A DNA stretch of 64,000 nucleotides from Amycolatopsis lexingtonensis (GTDB taxonomy: Bacteria; Actinomycetota; Actinomycetes; Mycobacteriales; Pseudonocardiaceae), in NCBI RefSeq assembly GCF_014873755.1, contig NZ_JADBEG010000001.1, positions 870,501 to 934,500 of the forward strand. The letters run 5' to 3'. The translations under genes were made by a program, and so were the position numbers. Below the pieces are notes generated by a model. That model saw only the letters and a list, made by a program, of their open reading frames with translations, was not told where the DNA came from and did not search any database. Each line of letters starts with the position of its first letter. Positions within the stretch are counted from its first letter, which is position 1. Of the stretch, positions 32,885-40,473 are shown piece by piece.

Positions 32885-33821
32885 CGGCCCGCAGGAACCG
32901 CTCGCCGGTCTTCGCCAGTTCCGCGGCCAGCTCCGGCGCGTCGAGCACCTCGAAGTCCACTTCGAGTAGCCCGAGGTAAAGGCCGAGCGTCGCTGCGTTG
33001 TCAGAGCCGACCTCGGCGACGCAGCGGTCCGGGCCCTCCGGCGTGACGTCGACCGCGATCGGCAGCCGGGCGCGGACGTGGGCCACCGGCGCGTGCAGCC
33101 GGACCCGGGCGTGGAACCGCCAGGTCGCCGCGCCCGCGCTGCGCTGGACGAACTGCGCCACATCGCCTTCAGGCGGCTCGCGCGGGGCGAAACGCGGGCC
33201 GTTAGGCACTTTCGGCGTCAGGCGGTCGACGCGGAACGTGCGCCAGTCGTCCCGCGCGGGGTCCCAGGCGACGAGGTACCAGCGCCGTCCCCAGCTGACC
33301 AGCCGGTGCGGCTCGACCTCCCGGCGGCTCGCCTCGCCGTGATGGCCGGTGTAGTCGAAGCGCAGCCGCTCGCTCGCCCGGATGGCGGCCGAGATCGCGG
33401 TCAGCACCCCGGCGGCCACGGCCGGGCCGGCGCCGGGCACCGACACCGTCGCGGCCTCCAGGGCCTGCACCCGGTGCCGCAGCCGCGAGGGCAGGACCTG
33501 CTCCAGTTTGGCGAGCGCGCGCACCGACGTCTCGGCGATGCCGGACACGCCGGTCGCGGTGCGGAGGCCGACCGCGACGGCGACCGCCTCGTCGTCGTCC
33601 AGCAGCAGCGGCGGCAGCTGCGCACCGGCACCGAGCCGGTAACCACCCTGGACGCCGGGAGCGGCTTCGACCGGGTAGCCCAGCTCGCGCAGCTTGCCGA
33701 CGTCGGTGCGGACCGTGCGCGCGCTGACGCCGAGCCGCTCGGCCAGGTCGGCGCCGGTCCAGTCGCGCCGGGTCTCGAGCAGGGAGAGGAGCCGGAGCAG
33801 GCGGGCGGAGGTCTGCAGCAT
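32853..33821 (-). CDS. HTH-WYL transcriptional regulator
   Basis: A 322-residue regulator. The N-terminal DeoR-like HTH is MLQTSARLLRLLSLLETRRD then LAERLGVSARTVRTDVGKL. The central WYL domain, near residues 130-215, has the ligand signature RRWYLVAWDPARDDWRTFRV. WYL domains bind nucleic-acid-like or other small ligands. It is divergent from the epoxide hydrolase gene, with an inverted repeat in the 62-base gap. The ATG at 33821 was preferred over one at 33863 because the longer form would cover the operator. It likely controls itself and the hydrolase. Confidence 0.87.
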   Translation of the reverse strand: MLQTSARLLRLLSLLETRRDWTGADLAERLGVSARTVRTDVGKLRELGYPVEAAPGVQGGYRLGAGAQLPPLLLDDDEAVAVAVGLRTATGVSGIAETSVRALAKLEQVLPSRLRHRVQALEAATVSVPGAGPAVAAGVLTAISAAIRASERLRFDYTGHHGEASRREVEPHRLVSWGRRWYLVAWDPARDDWRTFRVDRLTPKVPNGPRFAPREPPEGDVAQFVQRSAGAATWRFHARVRLHAPVAHVRARLPIAVDVTPEGPDRCVAEVGSDNAATLGLYLGLLEVDFEVLDAPELAAELAKTGERFLRAASAGSRPAPG

Positions 33822-33842
33822 TTTCCGAGCTTCGCACGAATC

Positions 33843-33861
33843 GCGGAAGGAAGTCTTCCGC
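33843..33861. promoter_or_regulatory. Probable WYL-regulator operator
   Basis: Inverted repeat GCGGAAG-N5-CTTCCGC (33843-33849 and 33855-33861), midway between the divergent regulator and epoxide hydrolase starts. Confidence 0.5.
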
Positions 33862-33883
33862 AATGGTTCATAGCGTGCTTCCC

Positions 33884-35008
33884 ATGACGAACGAAATCCA
33901 CCCCTTCCGCATCGACGTCCCGCAGGCCGAGCTGGACGACCTGCACCGCCGCCTGGCCACCGCCCGGTTCGCCGACCTCGTGCCCGGGGACGAGCCGGAC
34001 TGGTCCCGCGGCATGCCCACGGAGGCTGTCCGGGAGCTGGCCGGGTACTGGCGCGACGGCTTCGACTGGCGGGCGCGGGAAGCGGCGCTCAACGCGCTCC
34101 CGCAGTTCACCACCGAGATCGACGGGCAGGTCATCCACTTCCTGCACGTCCGCTCGCGGCGGGCCGACGCGGTGCCGCTGCTGCTGACCCACGGCTACCC
34201 CAGCTCGATCGCCGAGTTCCTCGACGTCATCGGCCCGCTCGCCGAGGACGGCCCGGACGCGTTCGACGTCGTCGTCCCGTCGCTGCCCGGGTTCGGGTTC
34301 TCGACACCGCTGAGCGGGCCCGGCTGGGAGCTCGCCCGGACGACGGACGCGTTCGCGGAGCTGATGACCCGGCTCGGCTACGACCGCTTCGCCGCGCAGG
34401 GCGGCGACATCGGCGCCGGCGTCACCGGGCGGCTCGCCGCGGTGTACCCGGAGCGCGTCATCGGCACGCACGTCAACAGCGACCGCGGGACGATCGCGCT
34501 GGCGGGGGAGCAGCTTCCGTTGCCGGAGAACCTTTCTCCGGCCGAACAGTCCGAATTGGACGCCGCCCGCGAGGCGTGGAAAGCCGGGCGCGGTTACTTG
34601 GACATCCAGTCCCACAAGCCCGAGACGATCGCGGCCGCGCTCACCGACTCCCCGGTCGGCCAGCTGGCCTGGATCGCGGAGAAGTTCCAGGCGTGGACCG
34701 GCGACGGCGTCGACCGCGACCGGCTGCTGACGAACGTCAGCCTCTACTGGTTCACCCGCAGCGGCGCGTCCGCGGCGCGGTTCCTTTACGAGGCAGCGCA
34801 TTCCGCGCACGGCTGGCTGGCGCCCTCGGACGTCCCGGCGGGGTGGGCGGTGTTCGACTCGTCGCCGGTGGTGCGGCGGATCATGGACCCGGAGGAGAAG
34901 ATCGCGCACTGGTCGGAGTTCGCGTCGGGCGGGCACTTCGCCGCGCTGGAGGAACCGGAACTGCTCGTGGCCGACATCCGCGCGTTCTTCCGCGGGCTGC
35001 GCTCGTGA
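33884..35008 (+). CDS. Epoxide hydrolase
   Basis: A 374-residue alpha/beta hydrolase with the EHN N-terminal domain (FRIDVPQAELDDLHRRLATA). The oxyanion motif LLTHGYPSS is near residue 105, and the nucleophile Asp175 is in FAAQGGDIGAGV. A lid domain follows, and the catalytic His351 is in SGGHFAALEEPE. It opens epoxides to diols in the cytoplasm, usually for detoxification. The ATG at 33884 is the family start; an ATG at 33863 would add seven residues. It is divergent from the WYL regulator, which probably controls it. Confidence 0.87.
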   Translation: MTNEIHPFRIDVPQAELDDLHRRLATARFADLVPGDEPDWSRGMPTEAVRELAGYWRDGFDWRAREAALNALPQFTTEIDGQVIHFLHVRSRRADAVPLLLTHGYPSSIAEFLDVIGPLAEDGPDAFDVVVPSLPGFGFSTPLSGPGWELARTTDAFAELMTRLGYDRFAAQGGDIGAGVTGRLAAVYPERVIGTHVNSDRGTIALAGEQLPLPENLSPAEQSELDAAREAWKAGRGYLDIQSHKPETIAAALTDSPVGQLAWIAEKFQAWTGDGVDRDRLLTNVSLYWFTRSGASAARFLYEAAHSAHGWLAPSDVPAGWAVFDSSPVVRRIMDPEEKIAHWSEFASGGHFAALEEPELLVADIRAFFRGLRS

Positions 35009-35137
35009 ACGTCCGGGTGCCGATGTCCGCAGCCGACGACCTTGCGCGTGCGGGCGAGGTCGGCGTCGCCGAGGTCGTCCATTCCGGACGGGTACCCGGC
35101 ATGATCGCGGGTACTCGCCCGGTCAGGAGGTGCTCCG

Positions 35138-35347
35138 ATGGGCAAGGACTTCAAGAAAGGCGACCGCGTCCGCTGGGACGCGGGCAACCAGAGTTCGGTC
35201 GGGACGGTCGAGGAGAAGATCACCGAGGACACGCACGCCGGCAAGCGGGCGGTGAAGGCGTCGCCGGACGAGCCGCAGTACCTCGTGAAGAGCGAGAAGT
35301 CCGGGAAGACCGCCGTGCACCACCCGGACAAGCTGCACAAGGCCTAA
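35138..35347 (+). CDS. DUF2945 (hypervirulence-associated TUDOR-like) protein
   Basis: A 69-residue basic protein (MGKDFKKGDRVRWDAGNQSS) with the GKRAVKASPDEPQYLVKSEK core of DUF2945/HVA1 proteins, a small SH3/TUDOR-like barrel. The function is unknown. The ATG has a perfect AGGAGG site, and two GGGTAC words (35086 and 35110) lie upstream. Its TAA overlaps the TAG of the opposing HIT gene by three bases. Confidence 0.8.
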   Translation: MGKDFKKGDRVRWDAGNQSSVGTVEEKITEDTHAGKRAVKASPDEPQYLVKSEKSGKTAVHHPDKLHKA

Positions 35348-35793
35348 AGCGCGGCCTTGACCTTCGCCGCGACCTCGGTCAGCTCCTCGCGGGACCGCAC
35401 CCGCCAGTCGGCGGTCATGACGAAGCCGTCGCCGGCGTGGCGGGGGATCACGTGCAGGTGGACGTGGGGGATCTCCTGACCGGCGGCCTTGCCGTCGGCG
35501 AGGTAGAGGTTGATGCCCTCGCACGGCAGGTCGGTGCGGCGCAGGGCCGCGGCCAGCGTCTGCGCGACGGCGAACATCCGGCCGCCCGTCTCGGCCGGCA
35601 GCGAGGCCAGGTCCGCGTGGTGCGCGCGGGGAAGGACGAGCAGGTGCCCGGTGGTGACCGGGCGCAGGTCGACGACGGCGGCGAAGTCGTCGTCCTCGTG
35701 CACGAACGCCGCCGGGGCGCGGCCGGTGGCGATGGCGCAGAAGATGCATTCGCCGCCGTCGGTGGTCGCCGGCATGCGCTTGAGTTCAGCCAT
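35344..35793 (-). CDS. HIT family hydrolase
   Basis: A 149-residue histidine-triad protein. The catalytic HVHLHVIPRH is near residues 112-121, and the N-terminal zinc-type pair CIFC is near residues 16-19. HIT enzymes hydrolyse nucleoside phosphoramidates or dinucleoside polyphosphates in the cytoplasm. It is a single-gene unit, tail to tail with the DUF2945 gene. Confidence 0.9.
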   Translation of the reverse strand: MAELKRMPATTDGGECIFCAIATGRAPAAFVHEDDDFAAVVDLRPVTTGHLLVLPRAHHADLASLPAETGGRMFAVAQTLAAALRRTDLPCEGINLYLADGKAAGQEIPHVHLHVIPRHAGDGFVMTADWRVRSREELTEVAAKVKAAL

Positions 35794-35815
35794 GCGGGTG
35801 ACCCTAGCCGGGTGA

Positions 35816-35925
35816 TCATCGGGCTGTCAGGTGCTTCTCGGCCCATTCGGCGAACGACGTCAGCGGGATGCCGAGGGCACGGGCGAACTCGGGCCGGGCG
35901 GGGTGGCCGACCGTGCCTGCCTCAC
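35816..35925 (-). pseudogene. 3' remnant of an NmrA/SDR-like gene
   Basis: On the minus strand the last 33 codons of a reductase-like gene remain, with GHPARPEFARALGIPLTSFA and EWAEKHLTAR before the TGA at 35816. This resembles the C-terminus of NAD(P)H-binding NmrA/SDR proteins. Upstream the coding stops abruptly at the repeat-rich gap, so the body of the gene has been lost. Confidence 0.45.
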
Positions 35926-36317
35926 ATCCACCCACGACTTTGCCGGGACACTGACGTCTGGTGAGGTGAACGACTCGTTCATGACCTTGCGGGCCGCCGG
36001 CGACCGCTGTGATGTCGCGAATGGGTCATTGGCGACCTCCGAGGTCTCGAATGAGTCATTCGCGACTTTGGGGGAGCCCTTGTCACCGGACCAGGAACCC
36101 CGTCTTGACTTGCCGGAGCCCTGCCACTAGATGCCGTGAGGGGACCCCTCATCGCATGTGCGAGGCGGCCGGTGACCCGCTCGCTGGCGCAATGCTGCGG
36201 ACTGCACCGACGCGACTTTGCCGGAGGCCCGGTTGGCCAAATGCTCTGAAGGGCCCCTTCCCGGCACTAGATGCTGTGAAGGGCCCCTTCACGGCACTAG
36301 CGAGACAGCCCCGGGGG
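35926..36317. repeat. Intergenic palindrome cluster
   Basis: No gene is supported. Palindromes of the TGANTCA family are at 35967-35981, 36016-36035 (imperfect) and 36048-36062. A second family, TGAAGGGCCCCTTCA with flanking CACTAGATGC, appears at about 36121-36160 (variant), 36246-36260 and 36276-36290. The phrase CGACTTTGCCGG occurs at 35936 and 36211. It resembles the gap at 7815-8297. Confidence 0.75.
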
Positions 36318-37436
36318 TCAGCCCGCATCGCCCAGCCAATGGTGCAGCGCCCACCACGACCGCACCGCGTCGAGGACCCGGCCGCCGCTGTTTTCCGCCA
36401 AGGCCAGCGGGGTCAGCTCCGCGAGCCGGTCCAGCCGGTACCGGACCGTGTTCGGGTGCAGGTGCAATGCCTCCGCCGTCGTCCGCAGGCGCTGCCCGTG
36501 ATCCAGGTAGGCCAGCGCCGTCGCCGCCAGCTCGCGGTGGAACGGGTTCGCCGGGTCCAGCGCGCCGAGCGACGACGTCGTGAGCAGGTCGGCGAGCACC
36601 GGCTGAGCGGCCAGCGCGAGACTGCCCGCCAGCGCCGTGAGGTCGTGGCAGCCGGGGCCCGCCAGGCGGGCCGCCGCCGTGCACAGGCGATGGACTTCCC
36701 GAAGTCCGGACAGCGGAACCGCGGGCGCGACGACGAGCACCGCGCCGTCGGGCGGTTCGACCGAGGGGGCACGGGCCGCCAAGCCGGTGAGCCTGCCCTC
36801 GACCAGGCCGTAGACCCCGCCGAACTCCAGCAGTGCCTGTTCGAGGGTGCGGGCCCGCGCCGGATCGCTGACGTCGGAAACCACGCAGTGGTACCGGCTT
36901 TCGGGCCGCAGTCCCGCCTGCCGGAGCTCCTCCGGCGTCGGCGGCGGCCCGGTGAGGAGCAGGGTGCGCAGCAGCTGGGTCCGCGCGTCGCGGACCGTGC
37001 GCGACAGCTGGAGCTCGGCCGCGTGGTAACCCTTGACGATGTGGCGTTCCAGCGCGCCGGTGTAGCGCTCGGCGTCCAGGACCGTCTCGAGGATGACGTC
37101 GTCGGGCAGCCCGGCCGCCCGGCAGCGTTCGACGGCGACGCGCGCGGCGAGCGTCCGGCCCGCCTGGACGCCGCGCAGCAGGTCGGTGAGCGGGACACCC
37201 TGCTCCGCGCGGTCGGCGCCCAGCTTCTCCGCCGTCGTGTAGTCGGCCGTGCCGGGGTTCGTCGTCGCCCGCAGCGCCGCGGAGAGCAGGAACTGGACGT
37301 GGCGGCGGTTCTCCGCTTCCGGCAGCCGCGCGACTTCCGGGGACTGGCTGCGGGCCGCGCGCACCAGCTCGTCCAGCACGGTCTCGTCTGCGGCCATCGC
37401 GTCGAGCACCTGCCGGAGCAGCGGCAACGCCGGCAC
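36318..37436 (-). CDS. PucR-family transcriptional regulator
   Basis: A 372-residue regulator with the PucR layout: an N-terminal helical region (QVLDAMAADETVLDELVRAA), a central GGDEF-like domain, and the C-terminal HTH in AEALHLHPNTVRYRLDRLAE near residues 325-345. PucR proteins control purine, amino-acid and peptide use. The GTG at 37436 has GGGAGG upstream. A perfect palindrome (37453-37471) lies directly before the start, and a long locus for peptide and acyl-amino-acid use is divergent to it, so it is the likely regulator of that locus. Confidence 0.85.
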   Translation of the reverse strand: MPALPLLRQVLDAMAADETVLDELVRAARSQSPEVARLPEAENRRHVQFLLSAALRATTNPGTADYTTAEKLGADRAEQGVPLTDLLRGVQAGRTLAARVAVERCRAAGLPDDVILETVLDAERYTGALERHIVKGYHAAELQLSRTVRDARTQLLRTLLLTGPPPTPEELRQAGLRPESRYHCVVSDVSDPARARTLEQALLEFGGVYGLVEGRLTGLAARAPSVEPPDGAVLVVAPAVPLSGLREVHRLCTAAARLAGPGCHDLTALAGSLALAAQPVLADLLTTSSLGALDPANPFHRELAATALAYLDHGQRLRTTAEALHLHPNTVRYRLDRLAELTPLALAENSGGRVLDAVRSWWALHHWLGDAG

Positions 37437-37452
37437 GGCACCTCCCGGGCCC

Positions 37453-37471
37453 GTTGTGGCACGGCCACAAC
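37453..37471. promoter_or_regulatory. Probable PucR operator
   Basis: GTTGTGGC-ACG-GCCACAAC, a perfect 8-bp inverted repeat 17 bases upstream of the regulator start, in the 180-base divergent gap. A second weaker inverted word, CCGGTTATCG-TGG-CGATACCGG, is near 37522-37543. Confidence 0.5.
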
Positions 37472-37616
37472 GCCGCCCGCGCGACGTTGGCCGAGCGGCC
37501 CTACCGGAATGGCTCCGGGGGCCGGTTATCGTGGCGATACCGGACAGTAACCGCTCTACCGCACGAAAGCCATCGAAGTCCTCGCCGCACCTCTTCAGCG
37601 TCGAAAGGTGTTCCCA

Positions 37617-38876
37617 GTGCGCACTTCCCCGACCCGACGGCGGTCGTACCTCTCGCGCGCGGCGTACGCGTTTTCCGCCGCCGCCCTGCTGGTGACCGGC
37701 GCCGCGGTACCCGCGACCGGTGCCCCCGCGGCCCTGCGGGAGGTGATGTTCGTCGGCAACAACTGGGACGGGACGGCGGACGTCATCCAGTCGCGGGGCT
37801 CGTTCGCCCGCATCGGGCGCGTGAACATCATCCCGGACAAGGACGACCGGCTGCGGGAGATCTACCTCAACCCGGTCAAGCTGGCGTTCTTCCTCGGCAT
37901 CCGCAACGGCCCCGGCGAGGGCCACGACCAGTTCGTCGACGACATGTACACCACCCCGGACGGTGCTTCGGTGGTGGCGTCGCGGCCCAGCTTCGCCGAC
38001 GTCGTGTCGATCAACCTCGGCACCGGGCGGATCAACTGGCGCTTCCCGGTGTCGGGCTTCCGCTCCGACCACATGGCCGTCTCGCCGGACGGGCGCCGCG
38101 TCGCCGTGTCCGCCTCGACGTCGAACACCGTGCACGTGCTGGACATCGTGACCGGGCAGCAGGTCGGCTCCTTCGCCACCGGCGACAAGCCGCACGAGAA
38201 CGTGTTCACCGGCGGCGGCCGGTACCTCTGGAACATGTCGATCGGCGAGGTCAACACCGACCTCGACGACCCGGGCTGGGACTTCACCAAGGGGGACCGG
38301 CGGATCACCGTCGTCGACGCCACGACGTTCGCCCAGGTCAAGGTGATCGACATGCGGCAGCGCCTCGACGCCTTCGGGCGGCGCGACCTGTCCGACGCGG
38401 TGCGGCCGGTGGCGTTCACCCCGGACGAGTCGAAGCTGTACTTCCAGGTCTCGTTCTTCAACGGCTTCCTGGAGTACGACGTCGCGACCGACAAGATCAC
38501 GCGCGTCAAGGAACTGCCGAAGAACCCGGCCACCAGCGACGACCGCACCACCTTCGTCAACGACTCGCGCCACCACGGCCTGTCGATGAGCCCGGCGGGC
38601 GACAAGCTCTGCGTCGCGGGCACGATGGACGACTACGCCACGGTCGTCGACCGCGCGACCCTGCAGCAGGCCGCGCTGGTGCCGGCGGTGAAGCCGTACT
38701 GGGCCACGGTCAGCGGCGACGGCACCGCGTGCGTCATCTCCGAGGCCGGCGCCGACCAGGTCACCGCGATCGACTTCGCCACGGGCCAGAAGCGCGTTTC
38801 GGTCCCGGTGGGCGACCACCCGCAACGGGTCCGGATCGGGCACGTGCCCGAGGGCTGGACCGGCCCGAGCGCCTGA
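37617..38876 (+). CDS. Secreted beta-propeller (YncE/YVTN-like) protein
   Basis: A 419-residue protein with an N-terminal export signal: arginines (RRRSYLSRA) then a hydrophobic Ala-rich stretch and an ATGAPAA-type cleavage site near residue 37. The mature part has repeats such as HMAVSPDGRRVAVSAST, NTVHVLDIVTGQQV and HHGLSMSPAGDKLCVAG, typical of a seven-bladed YVTN propeller. It is probably outside the membrane, binding a ligand or a partner. The GTG at 37617 has AAAGG 8 bases upstream; GTG at 37608 is an alternative. It is the first gene divergent from the PucR regulator and is followed by a strong hairpin. Confidence 0.75.
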   Translation: MRTSPTRRRSYLSRAAYAFSAAALLVTGAAVPATGAPAALREVMFVGNNWDGTADVIQSRGSFARIGRVNIIPDKDDRLREIYLNPVKLAFFLGIRNGPGEGHDQFVDDMYTTPDGASVVASRPSFADVVSINLGTGRINWRFPVSGFRSDHMAVSPDGRRVAVSASTSNTVHVLDIVTGQQVGSFATGDKPHENVFTGGGRYLWNMSIGEVNTDLDDPGWDFTKGDRRITVVDATTFAQVKVIDMRQRLDAFGRRDLSDAVRPVAFTPDESKLYFQVSFFNGFLEYDVATDKITRVKELPKNPATSDDRTTFVNDSRHHGLSMSPAGDKLCVAGTMDDYATVVDRATLQQAALVPAVKPYWATVSGDGTACVISEAGADQVTAIDFATGQKRVSVPVGDHPQRVRIGHVPEGWTGPSA

Positions 38877-38880
38877 CCGC

Positions 38881-38920
38881 GGACGGCGTGGTTCGTCCGC
38901 CCGGACGGACCACGCCGTCC
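38881..38920 (+). terminator. Hairpin terminator after the propeller gene
   Basis: Arms 38881-38899 and 38902-38920 pair over 19 bases with one G-U type mismatch and a 2-base tip, 4 bases after the stop codon. The tail is not T-rich. The next gene starts 80 bases later, so it may give partial read-through. Confidence 0.6.
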
Positions 38921-39000
38921 CGCTTCGTCGTCGCGCACCAACGGCGCCCGCCGGAATCCTCCTAACGTCACCGGGATCGGCGACGACGAGGAGGCAACGG

Positions 39001-40473
39001 GTGCGGACACTCTTGCGGGGCGGCCGGGTCGTCGACCCGGGAACCGGGTTCGACGGCACCGCCGACGTGCTCATCGAGAACGGCCAGGTCGCGGCCGTGG
39101 GCGCGGACCTGGACGCGCCGGACGCCACCGTGGTCGACGTGACCGGGCTCGTCGTCGGGCCCGGGTTCGTCGATCTGCACAGCCACGTGCACTCCGTCGC
39201 CGGGCAGCGGCTGCAGGCCATGGACGGCGTCACCACCGCCCTCGACCTCGAAGCCGGGCTGATGCCGGTCGAACGGGCGTACGCCGAGGCCGCCGCGGCC
39301 GGGCGGCCGCTGCACTACGGCTTCTCCGCCTCCTGGGGCGCGGCCCGCGCGCAGGTGCTCGCCGGCATCGAGCCCGACGCGAACATCGACAGTGGCCTGG
39401 CGATCCTCGGGAACCCGCGGTGGCAGCGAAGCTCGTCCAAAACGGAACTGGCCGCCTGGCTGTCCCTTTTGGACGGTGAACTGGCGAAGGGCGCGCTGGG
39501 CATCGGCGTCCTCATGGGGTACGCGCCGGCCACCGACCCCGGCGAGTTCCTCGCCGTCGCGCACCTCGCCGCGAAGGCCGGCGTGCCGACCTACACCCAC
39601 GTCCGCGAGCTGGTCGAGGTCGACCCCGCGATCCCGGTCGACGGCTCGGTCGAAATCGCCGTCGCGGCCGGGGAAACCGGCGCCGCCATGCACCACTGCC
39701 ACGTCAACAGCACCTCCGGCCACCACGTCGACCGCGTCCTCGCCACCCTGGACAACGCCCGCCGCGAGGGCTCGCGCGTCACCGTCGAGGCCTACCCGTA
39801 CGGCGCCGGCAGCACCGCCGTCGGCGCCGCGTTCATCGAGCCGGACCGCCTGCGGCTGAAGGGACTCCGCCCGTCGAGCGTGGTGATCCTCGAGACGGGG
39901 GAGCGGGTCCGCGACGAAGCCCGCCTGCTCGAAATCAGGAAAGCGGACCCGGGCGCGCCGTGCCTGCTGGAGTTCCTCGACGAGGACGACCCCCGCGACC
40001 GCGGCCTGCTGCACCAGGCCCTCGCCTTCCCCGACGCGATCGTCGCCAGCGACGCCATGCCGGTGTACTGGAGGGACGGCCGCACCGAGAGCACCGAATG
40101 GCCGCTGCCGCCGGGCGGCACGACGCACCCGCGCACCGCCGGCACCTTCGCGAAGACCCTGCGGCTGATGGTCCGCGAAACCGGCACCTGGAGCTGGCTC
40201 GAAGCCTTCCGCCGCTGCTCCTACCTGCCTTCGCGGCTCCTCGACGACGTCGCGCCCGGCGCGAGCGGCAAGGGCCACCTCGCCCCGGGCGCGGACGCGG
40301 ACATCGTCGTGCTCGACCCGGACCGGGTCACCGACACCGCGACCTACACCGACCCCACCCGGCCGTCACAAGGTGTCCGGCACCTCTTCGTGGCCGGTGT
40401 GCCGGTGATCGGTGCGGGAAAGCTCGACCCGGAAGCGCTTCCCGGGCAGCCGCTGCGGGGTGAGCCGAAGTGA
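39001..40473 (+). CDS. Amidohydrolase, N-acyl-D-amino-acid deacylase type
   Basis: A 490-residue metal-dependent amidohydrolase. The first metal site is FVDLHSHVHSVAG near residues 58-70, further ligands are in the THVREL and HHCHVNS segments, and the Asp is in IVASDAMPVYW near residue 350. It resembles N-acyl-D-amino-acid deacylases and D-aminoacylases. It cuts acyl groups from amino acids in the cytoplasm. The GTG at 39001 has AGGAGG. Its stop overlaps the start of the M20 gene (GTGA), so the two products are made together. Confidence 0.78.
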   Translation: MRTLLRGGRVVDPGTGFDGTADVLIENGQVAAVGADLDAPDATVVDVTGLVVGPGFVDLHSHVHSVAGQRLQAMDGVTTALDLEAGLMPVERAYAEAAAAGRPLHYGFSASWGAARAQVLAGIEPDANIDSGLAILGNPRWQRSSSKTELAAWLSLLDGELAKGALGIGVLMGYAPATDPGEFLAVAHLAAKAGVPTYTHVRELVEVDPAIPVDGSVEIAVAAGETGAAMHHCHVNSTSGHHVDRVLATLDNARREGSRVTVEAYPYGAGSTAVGAAFIEPDRLRLKGLRPSSVVILETGERVRDEARLLEIRKADPGAPCLLEFLDEDDPRDRGLLHQALAFPDAIVASDAMPVYWRDGRTESTEWPLPPGGTTHPRTAGTFAKTLRLMVRETGTWSWLEAFRRCSYLPSRLLDDVAPGASGKGHLAPGADADIVVLDPDRVTDTATYTDPTRPSQGVRHLFVAGVPVIGAGKLDPEALPGQPLRGEPK

